A stretch of 64,000 nucleotides of DNA from Berberis thunbergii (Eukaryota; Streptophyta; Magnoliopsida; Ranunculales; Berberidaceae): positions 1 through 64,000 of the forward strand of contig QNQO01008328.1 in the NCBI GenBank assembly GCA_003290165.1. The letters run 5' to 3'. The notes below the pieces were generated by a model that saw only the letters and a list, made by a program, of their open reading frames with translations, ran no database searches and was not told the origin of the DNA. Below, piece by piece: positions 11,691 through 23,590 of the stretch (the stretch's first letter is position 1; every line of letters begins with the position of its first letter). The position numbers and the translations under genes were made by a program.

Positions 11691-12991
11691 TGATAGGCTT
11701 ATAAATGAAACATTTAATGCCCATAATTCTATAATTGTTATGTCCTATTAATTAATCAAATACTCTCATTACATTTATTTTGTGTATAATGCAGTAATTC
11801 AAGTGTTAATCATCAAACATACACAAAATGAGACAATAAGGCTAAGTTCAACAACAAAGCCCATTGGATGACAAACACATGCATTATCAAAGACTTTCAA
11901 GCCTAAGGTCCATGACGTCAAGCCACAAAGCACCATCATCTATGGATCTTGAGAAAATTAATTTGAAGATTTGGACATTCACATGACAACTTGATCATAG
12001 CCAAAAGAAATCTCTACATATTCCACCATCCATTCTCCATATATTCCCTTTTTTTTTCTTATTTTATTCCACTATATTCTTTTATCTTTTCCTTATTCTA
12101 CCATCCAATCATATTCTCTTATCTTTTCCATATTTTATTCCACCTCTCATTCTACTATCTCACATTTCTTCACATATAAATACCCCGTGCTTGGAATATA
12201 AAGGAAGGGCTTGGAAGAAAAGAAAATTGAGAGTCTAGTAGTATTTGTAGCATTTAGAGTAATAAGTGGAGGGAAGGCCTAGAGCTTACCATGCTTGACT
12301 AACATCCCACCTTAGATTTGCCTTTCCATTTTCATGTAATAGAGAAACAAGCTTAGTTAGATTGATCTTGTTGCTTGGTAGTATCATGAACATGTGAGAT
12401 AAGTAAGATGTTTTGTGTTTCATGTTATGAATTCAATGCATGCTTTCTTCGTCTACTTCTTAAGCTCAAGATTAGATAGGTTTATATACTTGCATTTCTC
12501 TAATAAGCTCCTTACAATGTTTACATATTATTAGTCTAAGTTTCATTGTGATTTGTTAGATATTTGGTTTTTCATTTGAGTATGGATTCCTTGTATGATT
12601 TTAAATTCACATTTGATTCTTAGGTTAGTAATACTAATTAAGCTTGAATCAAATTTTCTTATCATGCCATATCTTCAATCCTAAAGTGAGATTAGAATCT
12701 ACCTTAGGATGTGTTAATGAATTTGGAAAAGATTAATCAAAGAGTGGCCTAATGCTGACATCAAATCATGATGGTAAACTCAAAGCCCTAACTCTCACAT
12801 TTAGGTTTTATTTTGTATTTTTAGTTCATGCATTTCTCCAATAATTTCTTTTGTAACTAGGTTAAGTTTCAAAAGAGATTTGAAGATTAGTTTTTCGAAA
12901 TTTTATAAGCTCTCCTTGTGATTCAACCCGTATTTGCCATTATCTAACTCGGTAGATAACAGTGCACTTGTGGTATGATTTGAGAATGATT
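11691..12991 (+). repeat. 5' LTR of the nested element
   Basis: Starts TGATAGGCTTATAAATG and matches the copy at 18232 through 'actcaaagccctaactct'. It continues ~210 bp further to the primer-binding region. A TATA-like 'tataaatacccc' near 12174 probably belongs to the element's own promoter. Confidence 0.8.
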
Positions 12992-15078
12992 AAGTTTTTG
13001 GGTCGTTGCCAGGGAGAGCAATGGAAAATTAGTTTTAAAGTCAATTTTGAATTCTTATCACTAGTTTAGGTTCATTTTCATAGTTTAGGTGCATTTGCAG
13101 TATTTGTTAACACGTTGTACTATGAAAATCTGAACATCTTCATGTTTTAATTTTTTTAGTATCTAATGTTTGTTGTTTTATTATTTTTAATTTATCTAGT
13201 AAATATACATGATCTTTGCTCTCATGGACATCTTTTCATTTGTTCATTGGATCAAAGGTTAGTGAGAACCAAATTTTTGAAATTGGACTATCTATGTTTG
13301 GAATTTGATTGCGGAAAATGATTGTAGTTTAGAGGTTTGTTTCTAGTGATTTATGATTTTGTTTTTATTGTTTCCAAATCCTATCATGTTCTACATCGTG
13401 TCTAGTTTCTATATCATCTTTTGGATTTTAATTTGGAGAAATGGTTGAAACAAAATTTGAATTCTCGTAGTGTCTACGCAATCTGGACAGTGTACTATTT
13501 TTTTTTTTTTTTGCATTCACTTCGAATTTCAGTAACCTTATATCTTCCAAATAGTTTTGTTTTACAAACTTTGGTTTGTTAGCAATCCATGGAAATTTAA
13601 AAATCTGAATTTCATCAAGAATTGAACTCTGCACGATTTTTTAAATTCGATCTATCAGTTCTGAAAATTTCCAGCAATACACGGTTTTGCCAAACCTGAA
13701 TGATTTTCAAAACTTTGGTTTTATACTTTGTATTTGAAGCCATCAATCTTTCTCCTATGATATAATTTTCAATTTTTGCACATAAGGATACTTGGAAAAG
13801 AGCTTTGGTGAACTTAGTGAATAATGGAGGACATATGGATCATAATTTCTTTTTTGAGAGAGATTGTGAGGATTACAAATTAAGTTGTAATAACTAAAAT
13901 AGGGCCTGAGATACAATCAGAAGCAAAGTGAGGTACCTCTCTCAACCCACTTCGAATCTCCTACAAGAAGTGTATCTTAAATTTTTGAGTGTTTAAACTT
14001 TTTGCAAGATATCGAATTGTGCTAAACTACATAAGAGCGGACCTAGCTAATTGTAACTGAGTAGGATTTGATCACCTACCTCATCACTCCAATACATTCA
14101 AACTTGGTCAAATTTAATAAAATGAACTGAGATAACTAGAGCCAAATAGAACGGTGTTCATAGGACCTCAGAAAAAGAATAGACTGTGATTGAACTCTTT
14201 CGAAGTAAGGTTGTTCTAGTGCCAATTGGTATGCGCCAGTAAAGACCAGTGTGACTGCACCGCCATTTCTTACCTTTTAGCTTAAAGAGTGGTGCTTCGA
14301 CGAAATTTCTCACAAGTCTAATCTTATTTTGATTAGGAACATAGGGGTTATTGAAAGTATTTACGTTGTAGTTAAAATTGTAAGAAATCCTTGCATCTTA
14401 AAGATACTCTTCAAAGGCTTAGTCAGTTCTAGCACACCAAACAGGGTAAAACCTGGCTAGAACACATCTCTGCCTAGTCTGGTGATCTAGGAAATTTTGA
14501 CGTAATAAACTACTTCTTACTTGCTTACAAGACATATGGGAAAATCTAACTAGAATGAGAATTGATTTTGAGATGTTCAAAATCATTCTCCACTTCAATT
14601 AGATTGGGTTTTAAAAATCGATCGTCTTTTGCACTTAATTTAAAATAATCAACTTGTTACTTGCTAGATGGACGGATAGGAATTGATTGAGCCTTGTTTG
14701 ATGTCATGATTAGTAACTCCATTTATGTGCATTCGCATATTGAATTTAATCTAGATCATATCATCTTGGGTTGCATTAGATTTTAGACATAAAAAATTCA
14801 AAAAAAAATATCCAATCAAGATTTATTCAAGTTCAGTGTCAAGGAGTTTCTCTTGTGTTAGGAGCCATACAATTACGGATTTTCATTGTGAAGATCACGA
14901 TAATGCTGAGGTAAACTATTTTGCCTCAGTAAACCAAGATCAACCCTTAAAATTTGGTTTTGATTATACCAATTGTTTTTCATAAAATGAATATGGAAAC
15001 CAACCACCTTGGAACCAAACCCAACCCAATTGGGGTTATGAACATTTTAGGTCCACACCATCCATTGATCCCCAGTAT

Positions 15079-16125
15079 GTGCATAGTCATGAGCATTACC
15101 TTAGTTGTCCGACAATGCCTTTGGTAGAGACTAATCAATACCATGTCATGCACAATATGCAATCCACACCATCTTCATATCCAATTAGCTCATGGGAGAA
15201 AACTAGCATTTCTCCCTCATTCCAAGATAGCCTGAATCAATATTTGCAATCCTTAAGTCATTCCATACGAGAGATAGAACAAATTCAGCAGACCACTGAC
15301 CAACTTTTGTCTGAAATTTGGCATTTAAGGCGTCAAAATGATACATTGATGAATAGGAGGAATATAAAGAAAATCTATTAGAGGAGAGTGAGATATCTGA
15401 TGAATTGTACCACATTGATATACCTATATCAACCCCTCAAACTCCCCAAGTAGAGCATGATGACTAGATGAAAGTAGTGAGACAATGTGGTGAAGAAGGA
15501 TTGTGGTTGAATCATGAATTGAGTGTTCAAGAGGATAACATTGTTAAGCATGGTGAGCTTGTAAAATTGTCTAGTCACTCCTTAGCTGAATATGTTGACT
15601 GGTGATATTGTGTTACCCATTATTGATCATACAAACACTTTAGAGAGTGATACAAAAGAAAAACCAATTAAGCTACCATGTGGTGATATTCCTCGTTTGA
15701 CTATTGTCGAAACATCCATATCCAATACAAATGTGAAACCTAATAAATTTGTTAACATTCTCCCCAGTATTTAGAAGTTCCCCGAGTTTAGACTTGAATT
15801 TCATATTTCAAAAACTTTGGAGGATTATTTTGGAAAATGTAAAACAAATCGTGAAGAACCTAAAGAGGTCGATGACCTATCCATGCCTGACCAATGGTCT
15901 CTCTTAGAACACCAAATTGATTTTACTCCTGTTGACAAATTGAATTTGTATCATTCTTTTAAGAAAATAATTTCTGAGCTAAAATTAGAATTTTATCTTC
16001 AAAAGTTTCCTTCGATTCACTTGTGGGGCATGTTAAATCAATTGCATCTTATTGTCCCATATACATATGTTTGGTATGACCCACAAATTTTTAGGTTGAT
16101 ATTGTATGATTTATTGTTAGATTAA
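15079..16125 (+). pseudogene. Broken internal ORF pieces of the nested element
   Basis: Open pieces at 15079-15381, 15592-15774 and 15817-16125 are separated by stops. Upstream codons read NQPPWNQTQPNWGY, a Q/N/W/P-rich composition seen in gag-derived regions of plant retroelements. The 15203-15381 part looks coiled-coil (SIREIEQIQQTTDQ). No catalytic motif is present. Function unknown; probably a remnant of a gag-like protein. Confidence 0.5.
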
Positions 16126-17099
16126 GATTTTATTGTATATATTAAGTCAACTAAAAAAATCAATTGACTTGATTTGATTTGAGTCTACTTTTGGATCTTA
16201 ACAAAAGTCATTTGAGCACTCAACCGTTTAATGGTATACTCTTTCCATTTCTAGTTATTATTTTCTCTTTTTTGTTTAAGTTCGACCCCATGGTGTCTTA
16301 TTTTAGAACATTGAGGACAACGTTTGATTTAGGTTTGGGGGGAGCAGTTATTTCAAAACTTATGTCTCATTTGAAAATGGTTGTTCAATTTATTGAGTCA
16401 ATTTAAAAAGAAAATTTGTTTTTTCATCTTTGTAACCCGAGTACTTATCCATGATGAGATTAGGTTTCATAAATCTAATTGCAAAGACATTTGAGTGTAG
16501 GATTTGAAGCTTTGAAAGTTAGTACTTTGTCAATATTAGACAATAGTTTGTACTATTCACAAGCTAGGCATTTTCTAAAAGTTTACATTGAAAGTGTGTT
16601 TTAGCTTCGATGTTCTTATTTAAAGTTGATTAATTATCTTTCTGAGGGTTATATGCTAATTCATTATTTCTTGAGTCCTACATTATCTTGTTACATGATC
16701 TCTATAATTTTTTGTTCTATCAAAAACTGAGAATAAAACATTAAAGTTGAATCACACTACTTTATGTTCTAAAATTCACCCAAGGCATAGAAACCATGTA
16801 ATTCTTAGGAAATGAAGAAAAATCATTGTTTGCCTGGATTGAGCCTTTTAACCTACCCATGTATTGTTTACCCTTAGAGTCCGTTTGAAGCATGTCATAT
16901 TAACAGTTTTGTTGTTAACCCACTAATCGATAAACCCAAATAACACAATTATGTTTTCCCGACCCTTGTACTTTTGAGAAAGGTTGGAAATGAATTATTA
17001 AATAAATTTTTATCACCATAAATGGAATAGGTGTATACTTCTTAGTGCCAAAAAGAATATAAAGAGCTTCATATTCCATTTTGTACAAGGCTATAAAAG

Positions 17100-17132
17100 A
17101 ATAATAATAATAATAATAATAATAACAATAAC

Positions 17133-17197
<65 letters not shown>
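17100..17197. repeat. (AAT)n microsatellite, about 98 bp
   Basis: A nearly pure ATA/AAT trinucleotide run with two CAA interruptions, inside the nested retroelement. The long Y-rich open frame on the opposite strand is an artefact of this repeat. Confidence 0.97.
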
Positions 17198-17198
<1 letters not shown>

Positions 17199-17329
17199 GG
17201 AAATAGCCCTTGTTTTTCACATCAAAGATGAAGTAAAACTTTTTCATAGAAAAAATGAATTAAGCCAATCCATGAAGTTTAACACTTGTTGAAGACCTCC
17301 GAATTTATCAAAAGTACTTTTGTTTGTCC

Positions 17330-17545
17330 TTTCCTATGCCTCATTACAACCTATTCAAAGTTGTAATGAGGTTGTAATGATATAATAATTATCAAAAGTT
17401 TAGAATAGGTACGTTCAATGTTACCCTTTCCTAAGCCTCATTACAACCTCATTACAACCTATACAAAATAATATAATAAATATCAAAAGTACCTTCAATG
17501 TTACCATTTCCTAAGCCTCATTCCAACCTATTCAAAGTTTTATAT
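17330..17545. repeat. Local duplications of 'cctcattacaacct' motif
   Basis: The block 'cctttcctatgcctcattacaacct...caaaag' occurs three times in diverged form (near 17328, 17426 and 17505). It also contains an inverted pair ('cattacaacct' and 'aggttgtaatg') able to form a small hairpin at about 17342-17380. Confidence 0.7.
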
Positions 17546-18231
17546 GATCTTTAGAAAAATATGGCCGAAGTGTGGAGGGTGAATTAAGAAATATTGTGGT
17601 GAATGAAATCAACATTCTCAGTGGATGATATTTCTTCTTGAGATCATATTTATTATATTCTTGAATTCTGATTTTTTTGTCTTGTGTGAACTATTTTGTA
17701 TTCATTGTTTCATCTTATTCACATACATTTGAAAGAAAATAATCAAATCTCTGAGTGATTATATACCTTGTGAGATTTGAAGTTGAAGCAAATTTTCTAG
17801 AATGTGAACCAAAGATATGTCCACTTTTAAACTGAAGTTTGCAACAAAGAAGATGATCAAACTCTTAATATAAACTTGAATCAATAATTTTTATGTCTTT
17901 TGTGTAGTGCTTACTGAAGTCACTTATTAACTTAATACTTACCAATAAGTTACAAGAATACATCTCTTAAGGCTTACGCATTCAAGTAGGAACTCTCTAA
18001 GGTTAAATAAGGAAAGAATTATTTTTACCAATTTTTTAGTCCGAGTCCTGAGTATCACAAATGTTTGTGGGTATCATTTTTTGAAAGCCTCACGAGATTA
18101 CAACTCGTCCACTAGGGGAACCTAGAGGTTTAAAAGCTTATATATGCTAAATGTAATTGTGAATCCTTCGAAAGTGAGGTTTTATTTTATTTTTTTGTTC
18201 GAGGACTAGCAAAATGTAGGTTTAGGGGATT

Positions 18232-19352
18232 TAATAGGCTTATAAATGAAATATTTAACGCCCCTAATTCTATAATTGTTATCTAATTATGTGTATTTTG
18301 TGAATAATGCAGGAATTCAAGTGTTATTCATCAAACATACACAAAATGACACAATAAGGCTAAGTTCAACAACAAAGCTCATTGGATGATAAACACATGC
18401 ATTATCAAAGACTTTCAAGCTCAAGGTCCATGAAGTCAAGCCTACAAAGCACCATCATTTATGGCTCTCGAGAAAATTAATTTGAAGATTTGGACATCAA
18501 CATGGCAACTTCATCCTTGCCAAAAGAAATCTCTACATATTCCACCATGCATTCTCCATATATTCCCTTATATTTCTTATTTTATTCCACCATATTCTTT
18601 TATTTTTTTTCCTTATTCCACCATCCCATTATATTCCCTTATCTTTTCCCTATTTTATTGCACCTCCCATTCTACCATCTCACATTTCTTCACCTATAAA
18701 TACCCCATGCTTAGAGTATAAAGGAAAATTTTTGGAAGAAAAGAAAATTGAGAGTAGGTGTAGTAGTATTTGTAGCATTTGGAGGGAAGGCCTAGAGCTT
18801 ACCATGCTTGGCTAACATCCCACCTTAGGGTGTGGGTGAGCCCATGGGAGGATAGCTCAAAGATGGCTATCTTTTAGATTTGTCTTTCTATTTTCATGTA
18901 ATAGATAAACAAGCTTAGTTATTGATATTGTTGCTTGGTTGTATCATGAACATATGAGGTAAGTAAGATGTTTTGTGTTTCATGTTATGAATTCAATCCA
19001 TGTTTTCTTCTTCTACTTCTTAAGCTCAAGATTAGTTAGGTTTCTATACTTGCATTTCTTAAACAAGCTCCTTACAATGTTTACATATTATTATTCTAAG
19101 TTTAATTATGATTTGTTAGATATTTGGTTTTTCATTTAAGTATGGATTCCTTATATGCTTTTAAATTCACATTTGATTCTTAGGTTAGTAATATTAATTA
19201 AGCTTGAATCAAATTTGCTTATCATGCCATATCTTCAATCCTAACATGAGATTAGAATCTAACTTACTATGTGTTAATGAATTTGGGAAAGATTAATTGA
19301 AGAGTAGCCTAATGGTGACATCAAATAATGATAGTAAACTCAAAGCCCTAAC
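18232..19352 (+). repeat. 3' LTR of the nested element, truncated
   Basis: Begins TAATAGGCTTATAAATG (TG mutated to TA) after a purine-rich tract and stops abruptly at 'aaagccctaactct', where the 5' LTR still continues. The sequence then switches to the antisense ORF of the host Tat element. Confidence 0.8.
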
Positions 19353-19424
19353 TCTGAACAACGTGCTGCCAATCTGCCACCTCCATAACACAGAGTTTAT
19401 CCTTGACAGAAGCAAACTCACTTC

Positions 19425-21506
19425 TTACCGCGGTGAGTTGCCCTCAGCAGTAGTGAGCATCAAGGAGGAATCGGCCTTGACCTCGAGCGAAGCTAACAAT
19501 TGTTTCACCCTATTTTTTGCGACGTCGTGATTGTTAGAGTTCTCTATCATGGCACGCGCAACCTTGTCACGAAGCGCCTTCTCAGTGGAAAGATCCTTTT
19601 CCACATCATACAAACGTGTGTGGATGTTTTCTAGGTCAGCTCTCAGGGACTCAAGCACGGCCACAGACCGATTCCATGCACCCCTCCACCTCAGCCAACG
19701 ATGCCAGAACAACCTCAGCCGCTGTAATCTGTTCATAGCATCGCGCTTTTAACGCATCATACTGATAAAAAATATGGAAGAATACCAATAGCAGTACGGA
19801 GAACTTCCTTTCCAAAGAAACCATAAGATTGTTATTAACCTAATGACTCAAACTCATCACTCCTGCATAGGAAAGATGGGTCATCCCGTTCATTATAAGC
19901 CTGACACCATCCTCAAGATGAACGTTTGGGTTCAACATGGACATCGAAGGCTTTTCCACCGACCGCCTGTGCCATTCATTAATCAGCTTACGTGCGTCAT
20001 CTTGCACGCCAAGACAAAAAAACCAGCAGAACTTCCCATCTGATTTGACTCGAATCTCTTAAGAAGTAGGTTCCTTCCAACTGAACCACAAATGAAGAAT
20101 GCGAGGATCCAGTAGTATGGAAGAACTGCCACCACCCACAGCCGGGAAATAGCAAGGAACGACAGGAGAACCTCCATCCCCTTCTCGCCGTTTAGCAGAA
20201 ACGGAACGAATGACAGTTCTAACAAGAGCAGAATAACTCAAGTAAGCTGTGGAAGGATCGATCTCCATCCCTCCATCAACTAGAAGGAAAAAAGGACAAT
20301 ACAACAACTCGAAAACCCGATCACGACTACCAAACTCCATAGATTGAACAACATGCAATTGAAGCATCTTGTCATCTAAGGATCTAGGATCTTCATTAGA
20401 ACACTTGATAGCGTCAAGGTTGCCATAAGTAGAGAGAAGTTTCTTTTCCCCATCGTCCAGCAGATGAACAATATCTTTCGCACTCCTCTCCAACGCCAAC
20501 TTTATCTCTTTCGCCTCCTGCAGAGTGCAACGGTCTTCCCTCGAAGGATCTCTATCAACAAAATCTGAACAAAGAGATGTGCGACACACAAAGTTAACAA
20601 GTCGTTTCTTTTTCGGAACATAGTCGGAATATAGAAACAACTGCTTCGACAGACTAACAGGCCTCGGTACTTTTATCTTTCTAGAAGAAGGACCAGCAGC
20701 ACTAGGGACAGGAGCATTGAGATCCATAACAACCAAGCTCACTTTTTTTATCAACGACAACACATCACAGGCAACACGGGCAGCAATCTTTGTGGCCTAC
20801 CTATCAGTTAACGAAGCACGTTTGATCTCATTCATGATGTATAGACCACTGCACCTCACCATATCATTAGTAAGATATGAGTTCAATGGAATTACCGGAA
20901 GCTCCAAGAAGCACTCACTGATAACCTGTTCCTAAACAGTCAATTTCAGATTTCGGTGCTTAATAGGAACTCGAAAAGACCTTACTATCTTAAAACCCCA
21001 CAAATTGAAGTAGCCAGTGCCGACAGACGGATAAAACCAATCCTATGACCAACCCCTAATGTCATCGATGATATTACCAAAACATGCAAGAGAGTGTTGG
21101 AAACAGGTATGGTTGTTTCACGCTAAACACCACCAAAGAGTGCAAGATTCTAGGGGTTAAAGGGATACCAAAAAGAATGGCTCTGACATACGTGGAAACC
21201 ATAAACCCCCAACCATTCGGGCCCATCATTAGCAAGAGGAATACCCAGGAAGTTTAGATATGACCAGAACAGCTCCGAAACTGGAAATTGAAGACCGACA
21301 TAGAACATGCGAAGATAAAGCGCAATATATTCCTTCATCGGGCAACAAGGACTGTCATTTTTGCGAGGAATAACGATTTCAAGGTCGTCAGGCAAAGCAT
21401 AGTTGGAACAGACACTATCCAGAATAGTCTGAGAAGCTTTGTTTAGGGAAAAATGAGCCTCACAGGCAGAAAGTTGATGATCGACCAACATGTCACCAGT
21501 AGACAT
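19425..21506 (-). pseudogene. Antisense ORF of the Tat-type element (gypsy-type transposon protein domain)
   Basis: Three minus-strand open pieces (21506-21150, 20763-20059, 19736-19425) run opposite to gag and lie ~350 bp inside the 3' LTR. The first, starting MSTGDMLVDHQ, contains LPDDLEIVIPRKND and YIALYLRMFYVGLQFPVSEL followed by FLGIPLANDGPEW. This matches the 'putative gypsy-type transposon' domain family often annotated in plants, in which a (Y)ALY...GLRFP...LG-(I/L)-A-P motif is typical. The middle piece is 234 codons; the last is a coiled coil (LESLRADLENIHTRLYDVEK). Frame breaks separate the pieces, so this copy is probably dead. Additional antisense ORFs between pol and the 3' LTR are known in the Tat lineage; their role is unknown. 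Confidence 0.75.
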
Positions 21507-21856
21507 CGCAAATAGGAAAGAATAGACGAAGAAAAAAGGCAATAGGGGAGAAGAAATAACACTAACAACAAAAATGGCGTAAAGAAAAGAGGAAAGTAGC
21601 CACAACACCTTTTATACAACTGGGAAACGAAAAGATTGCTCGCGGAGCGACATACGGGACTTAATGGCTTACCAAAACTCCTAGAAAATGTGCGCGAAAA
21701 CGAACAAACAACGAAATAACCAAGATGGTCAGCCAACCGAAAGTTATAAACATTAAGTTCAATGCATTAGAAAATCGAAATATCAACCATCACATAGTTA
21801 GTGGAAAACATAGTTAGTTGATATGTGAACATACCCACTAACTAAGGGGGAGTAGC

Positions 21857-22425
21857 TGATGATACATCAAAATAGACCGAACATCACGACCGTAAACGTG
21901 GCATAAAGATCCATTACGAGAATACAACGCCCAATCTATTGGGCCAGCTCATAAAGCCCAAGAAGAGTAAAGCTAACTACAAAGGCCCAGACGAGGCCCG
22001 CCAATGAGGAAATGTAAACAGAGCCTACATCCAAGCCCAAAAAAATCAAAGCACGGATCCAGGACCAACACGAGTTCTCTCATGAAGAAAAGGAACGTTG
22101 CACCGAAAAGAGCTGTAGAGGGTGTTACGCCTCCCCAAACACGTCTCCATAAATGAGGAAATTGTTACAGGAAACATCTCCTTCTGATGAACCTCACATG
22201 CTTAAGTCACGCAAAGAGTTAACCACGACCATTATAAAAGGTAAAGGGAACATTTGACAAAGGTATGCAACTTTAACTAAGTTTTGTCTAGATTTACATC
22301 CTTCTTCCAATAGAGTTACTGACTTAAGCATCAAAGTGCCTTCGACTACCAAAAAAGTGGTATTTGTCAATCTAACAATTGTTTTGCAGGTCAAACTCAC
22401 ATGAGGACGATTTTTGGACGCATCA
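21857..22425 (+). repeat. 3' LTR of the Tat-type element
   Basis: About 569 bp, near-identical to 7491-8060. It is preceded by a purine-rich tract and followed at 22426 by resumption of the interrupted 1.1-kb repeat ('accactatagagaataatg'). Confidence 0.9.
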
Positions 22426-23290
22426 ACCACTATAGAGAATAATGATCTGACTGATCTCCTTTTGCGCTCATGAATGCCATGTTTGGATATATTATTGAGA
22501 CCACGCATAGCAACCTGAAGGCACCATACTCTGTAAAAAAAATGTGACATTTTCCTGAATGACAGTGTTTGATGTAGAATATTATAAATGTCATTTTTTG
22601 CCACAACTAATCCTCCACAATATTATAGAATATTATAAAAAGTTGATCGTGGCAATATGTCAAACTCGGTTAAAATTTTAAATAATTTAAAAAAAAACAT
22701 ATTTTAAAACCGCCACAATTAATCCACCCAAACTTTGATTTTCCAAAATATGGAGTTCTTGGTTGAATGTGTCTTACTATTGAAAAATGGATATTTAAAC
22801 CTTTAAGCATTCGCATTAATGAAAAACTTTAAACGTTTGTATTTAAAAAAAAAAAAAAAGGTGGCAATTTTTTGAATGACAGTGTTTGATTTCCCGCCAC
22901 AATAAATCCTCCACAATATGATAGAAAGTGGATCGTGGCAATAGGTCAAACTCGGTAAAAAATTTAAGAAATTTGAAAAAAAAATTTAACCACTATAATT
23001 AATCTACCCCAAACTTTGATTTTCCAAAATATGAAGTTCATAGTCTTTGCTTGAATGTGTCTTACTATTAAAAATGAATACGAAGTGAAATGCATATTTA
23101 AACCTTTAAGCGTTTGCATTAATGAAAAAACTTTAAGTATTTGTATTAGTGATTTGTTTCATTGGAAAGATCTTCAAATGTATTTCAACCATACCAAGTT
23201 TATTAAAATCCGAAAACTAAGTAGATAATTATGACGATTGTTATTTTAAAAAAAATCTCTCTCCGCCACATATGCATTCTACAATTTTTT
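22426..23290. repeat. 1.1-kb repeat array, right part
   Basis: Continuation of the array broken by the Tat element. 'aataatgatctgactgatct' matches 6388-6410, and 'cattttcctgaatgacagtg' near 22550 is repeated in shorter form near 22865. 'aaactttgattttccaaaatatg' occurs near 22730 and 23010 as in the left part. Non-coding. Confidence 0.7.
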
Positions 23291-23590
23291 TCACTTTTTA
23301 TTGATTTCCTTTGCCTTTCACATAAATATTTGTCACTTCATTGTTACCCAGTATTATCTAAAAAACACTGACAATTATGGGTTAATACTAATTTGGGTGG
23401 GTATTACCAAGGTCTTAGAACTCTCAACTGAGTTGCAAGCAATTTTTAAGATTGAATGTGCTTTAAGTTTCATTCGGCTCACACAAGAGAAAGAAAATTA
23501 TAACTTCCAACTATGAAGGAACTACATGATTCTAAAAGATAAAATATTTTTTGCAGAATCTTGTAGACATGGGATAGGGAAGTGATTTTG

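Larger units (their letters stand above)
11691..19352 (+). mobile_element. Nested non-autonomous LTR retrotransposon (LARD-like)
   Basis: Two related LTRs bound the element: 11691-12991 and 18232-19352. The left LTR is followed by 'tttttgggtcgttgccaggg', which resembles the primer-binding region of Athila/Tat-group elements. A purine-rich 'aggtttaggggat' precedes the right LTR. The 5.2-kb interior has only short open frames, for example 15079-15381 (Q/S/H-rich, with a coiled-coil-like end), and no pol motifs. The right LTR lacks the last ~210 bp present in the left one. The left LTR lacks a ~48-bp segment present in the right (18829-18876 region). It is inserted within the Tat-type element and shares its orientation. 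Confidence 0.8.
7491..22425 (+). mobile_element. Non-autonomous Tat-type Ty3/gypsy LTR retrotransposon
   Basis: Two LTRs of about 570 bp (7491-8060 and 21857-22425) are nearly identical, start TGATGATACATC and end CATCA. The left LTR is followed by a primer-binding region (about 8061-8085); the right one is preceded by a purine-rich tract (aaggggg). Inside, in order, are gag remnants on the plus strand, a 69/138-bp tandem array, a nested second LTR element, and an antisense ORF close to the 3' LTR. Gag type and antisense ORF position fit the Tat lineage. No protease, reverse transcriptase or integrase motif was found in the parts not occupied by the nested element, so it would depend on another element to move. 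It interrupts the 1.1-kb repeat array, which resumes on the far side. Confidence 0.85.

Noticed and set aside
12000..12179. F/Y/S-rich open frame that also appears at 18490-18699
   Set aside because: Lies inside the two LTRs of the nested element; pyrimidine-rich sequence, not a gene.
16915..17247. Long Tyr-rich open frame on the minus strand
   Set aside because: It is the reverse reading of an (AAT)n microsatellite and has no other protein-like feature.
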